The notes beneath the pieces are model-generated. The model had not been told where the DNA came from. It did no database searches and saw nothing but the letters and a program-made list of their open reading frames with translations. Both the position numbers and the translations under genes were made by a program. DNA of 8,297 nucleotides from Desulfocapsa sp. (GTDB lineage Bacteria; Desulfobacterota; Desulfobulbia; Desulfobulbales; Desulfocapsaceae), in assembly GCA_030635405.1 (NCBI GenBank), contig DAOVZA010000070.1:1-8297 (forward strand), written 5' to 3'. Of this stretch, positions 7,008-8,297 are shown piece after piece; the first letter of the stretch is position 1, and each line of letters begins with the position of its first letter.

Positions 7008-7088
7008 CTTTCTCTTCCTCAATTATATGGAAAGCAGAGAGCTTCCCGGTACCAATTGTAAGTGTTTAATTTTATAAAAATATTATCA
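7008..7088 (-). other. AT-rich intergenic spacer with a small hairpin before the guanidino-enzyme gene
   Basis: On the minus (coding) strand, GGGAAGC (7047-7041) can pair with GCTTTCC (7035-7029) around a TCTCT loop, a 7-bp stem with one G-T pair ending about 20 bases before the enzyme's start codon. The remainder is very AT-rich, including the palindrome TTTTATAAAA. No T run follows the hairpin, so it is not an obvious terminator. It could affect translation or mark a promoter region. The two flanking minus-strand genes may be co-transcribed across these 81 bases. Confidence 0.3.
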
Positions 7089-7397
7089 CTATTGCGGAAT
7101 TCCGCCACCGGTGTAATCATAAATTGCATAGACAAGACCTGCGAAAATTCCTATGGTAAAAAACAATCGTAAGCGTGGGACCAAGGGAACCTTTTCTCCA
7201 CCCGCTGCATATTGAATAACAGATATAACAACAAAGGTAATTCCAATCACATAGGGTGCAGTAAACAAAATTTGTTTAGCTGTTGCCAATGCGCTTGTCA
7301 CCAGATCCGATCCAAGGCGCAGATTAAAAAGTAAATAAACTACGGCCGTAACATAAAATGATACACTACTATTCTTTTTTCCTTCAGGCGTTTCCAT
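7089..7397 (-). CDS. Small integral membrane protein of unknown function (102 residues)
   Basis: I do not recognise a family. The protein has a short polar N terminus (METPEGKKNSS), a weakly hydrophobic first segment (about 12-27), a clear membrane helix (about 43-64, ILFTAPYVIGITFVVISVIQ), a charged loop with two Arg and two Lys/Glu (about 67-77), a second clear helix (about 78-96), and a Gly-rich tail ending GGGIPQ. Two or three membrane spans are predicted. Start choice: ATG 7397 has GAGTG (7409-7405) seven bases upstream. An in-frame TTG at 7403 is less likely. The protein contains no later Met, so the start cannot move far inward. It is upstream of, and in the same direction as, the guanidino-enzyme gene. 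Its start codon abuts that of the divergent gene on the plus strand. Confidence 0.7.
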   Translation of the reverse strand: METPEGKKNSSVSFYVTAVVYLLFNLRLGSDLVTSALATAKQILFTAPYVIGITFVVISVIQYAAGGEKVPLVPRLRLFFTIGIFAGLVYAIYDYTGGGIPQ

Positions 7398-7400
7398 ATG
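7395..7400. promoter_or_regulatory. Shared CATATG: abutting start codons of two divergent genes
   Basis: The palindrome CATATG holds the minus-strand ATG (7397-7395) and the plus-strand ATG (7398-7400) with no base between them. Each gene's ribosome site therefore lies inside the other's coding sequence: GAGTG at 7405-7409 for the minus gene and a weak AGG at 7386-7388 for the plus gene. Any divergent promoters must also be embedded in coding DNA. Confidence 0.55.
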
Positions 7401-8297
7401 CAATCACTCAATAGTCTTTATTTTCCAGAAACAGTTCTCCCTCATCATCTTCGCAACTGTCTGCTTCTGTTTCCTGACACTCTGCACCTTCTGCAACCAG
7501 TCGAACCAACCGCAGAAAACACAGATAAAACATCAGATGATGATATTTTCATGGAACAGTCCATCTGTCAAGTGCATACGCCATCTCTTCTCGGAAAAGA
7601 TAGGGATAGATTCCTGCAGCTCATAGAAGAAATCAGAACCAGTAAGGATGGTTTTGCTGAACAGATGAGCGGTTTGACCCTGGCTCATCTCTCAAAAGAG
7701 CAGGCGCGTGGAGATAATAGTCATCAGGAAATCATGGCGACATTACTTGGTGGAAAGATATCTCCCAGCGATGAATCTATTAAGGAATCAGAAGAATCTG
7801 TACTGTGGCAATCACGTCTAGTCCTGGCTCTTGCTGAAATTTTAGATAAAGAGGAAGCTGAACTGGCAGTAACACTGGCTGATATTGATGAAACGGAAAT
7901 GGCTCTTTTTGAGGAACTAAGAGGAGAAGCTTCAGCAAACAGTGATGATGACGACCCTTTTGCCGAGCTGATGCGGATCAAGGCCAATCTCAGTCAACCG
8001 CGCCCGGGAGCCCTGAAAAGACGAGTTAATGCATGGAAAACTCTGTACACATCTGGTTCTCTACCAGAAAACTTCTGGCTGTGGACAACAGCCCAGGAAG
8101 AGGCTGCAGAGCTCCTAATCGACAGTTATGAAGCAAAAGCTGGAAGAAATGCTGTTCCACTACTTCTTCTCAATCTTCCGGAACAGATGTATATGAGAGA
8201 AACTGACGCGCTTGAAAGTATCAAAAAATTTCAGGAGAAAGCCAGTAAAATCCGGGAAGAGATTATAGAAAAGCTCACCATAATTGTCAGCAAAGAA
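7398..8297 (+). CDS. Uncharacterised acidic, helical protein (N-terminal 300 residues, cut by window edge)
   Basis: A frame starting at ATG 7398 stays open for exactly 300 codons to the right edge without a stop. I do not recognise a domain. The N terminus MQSLNSLYFPETVLPHH continues into a Leu/Pro-rich stretch (LLLFPDTLHLLQPVEP, 22-37). A low-complexity acidic linker (about 39-50), a long Glu/Ala/Leu-rich helical region (about 68-178), an SDDDDPF acidic patch (182-188), a Trp-containing segment (FWLWTTAQEEAAELL, 226-240) and a likely coiled coil (about 265-295) follow. No signal peptide or membrane helix is evident, so it is probably cytoplasmic. The start could instead be ATG 7551 (Met52), which would leave a normal intergenic region. 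I favour 7398 because the upstream stretch is open and protein-like, though its ribosome site is weak. Codon use and composition resemble the neighbours. Confidence 0.72.
   Translation, partial: MQSLNSLYFPETVLPHHLRNCLLLFPDTLHLLQPVEPTAENTDKTSDDDIFMEQSICQVHTPSLLGKDRDRFLQLIEEIRTSKDGFAEQMSGLTLAHLSKEQARGDNSHQEIMATLLGGKISPSDESIKESEESVLWQSRLVLALAEILDKEEAELAVTLADIDETEMALFEELRGEASANSDDDDPFAELMRIKANLSQPRPGALKRRVNAWKTLYTSGSLPENFWLWTTAQEEAAELLIDSYEAKAGRNAVPLLLLNLPEQMYMRETDALESIKKFQEKASKIREEIIEKLTIIVSKE

Noticed and set aside
7007..7022. TTG at 7022 as start of the guanidino enzyme
   Set aside because: Its position overlaps the good GAGGA ribosome site that is correctly spaced for ATG 7007; the TTG would have no site of its own.
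7022..7027. TATAAT on the minus strand as a -10 box for the guanidino enzyme
   Set aside because: Transcription would begin inside the GAGGA ribosome site, and the nearest -35-like TTGGTA is 22 bases away.
7094..7105. Perfect 12-base palindrome GCGGAATTCCGC at the end of the small membrane-protein gene as a terminator
   Set aside because: The GC stem is only four pairs, and the nearest T run on the minus strand lies well downstream of it.
7724..7987. Minus-strand Ser/Ala-rich open frame of 87 codons
   Set aside because: Low-complexity Ser-rich translation is the antisense of Glu/Ala-rich codons in the plus-strand gene.
1..8297. CRISPR arrays, insertion sequences, tRNA genes, prophage or toxin-antitoxin modules
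   Set aside because: No regularly spaced repeats, transposase motifs, tRNA cloverleaf signatures or paired small toxin/antitoxin genes were visible.

Overview
The window looks like chromosomal DNA from an AT-rich, Gram-negative, anaerobe-type bacterium. A RecBCD-type RecC, a lipoprotein with a diderm-style lipobox, a double-PAS hybrid histidine kinase and an HD-GYP response regulator all fit a sulfate-reducing Desulfobacterota (Desulfobulbales-like) genome. That placement is inferred from gene style, not from a marker gene. I see no mobile element, tRNA, rRNA or CRISPR array.

Layout, left to right. (1) The 5' end of recC lies on the minus strand and runs off the left edge. (2) Divergent from it is a Pat/Bar-type GNAT acetyltransferase, closed by an intrinsic terminator whose loop contains the gene's own stop codon. 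(3) After a hairpin-rich leader of about 110 bases comes a tight three-gene plus-strand operon: a ModA-like substrate-binding lipoprotein, a 917-residue membrane hybrid histidine kinase, and a REC/HD-GYP response regulator. The gaps are 3 and 9 bases. (4) Converging on it are two minus-strand genes: a compact guanidino-modifying (DDAH/arginine-deiminase-like) enzyme and a 102-residue membrane protein. (5) The start codon of that membrane protein directly abuts, within one CATATG hexamer, the start codon of a divergent plus-strand gene. That gene has no recognised family and stays open to the right edge (300 codons visible).

The most interesting unit is the operon at 1564-6159. The binding protein has no transporter permease or ATPase beside it. 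It is predicted to stay anchored in the inner membrane (Asp at +2 of the lipobox), and it sits directly upstream of a kinase with a long, probably all-helical periplasmic sensor region. The simplest model is that the lipoprotein binds a small ligand, perhaps an oxyanion, and presents it to the kinase. The kinase then phosphorylates the HD-GYP regulator, changing cyclic-di-GMP breakdown. This is a three-component sensing system inferred from architecture; the ligand is unknown.
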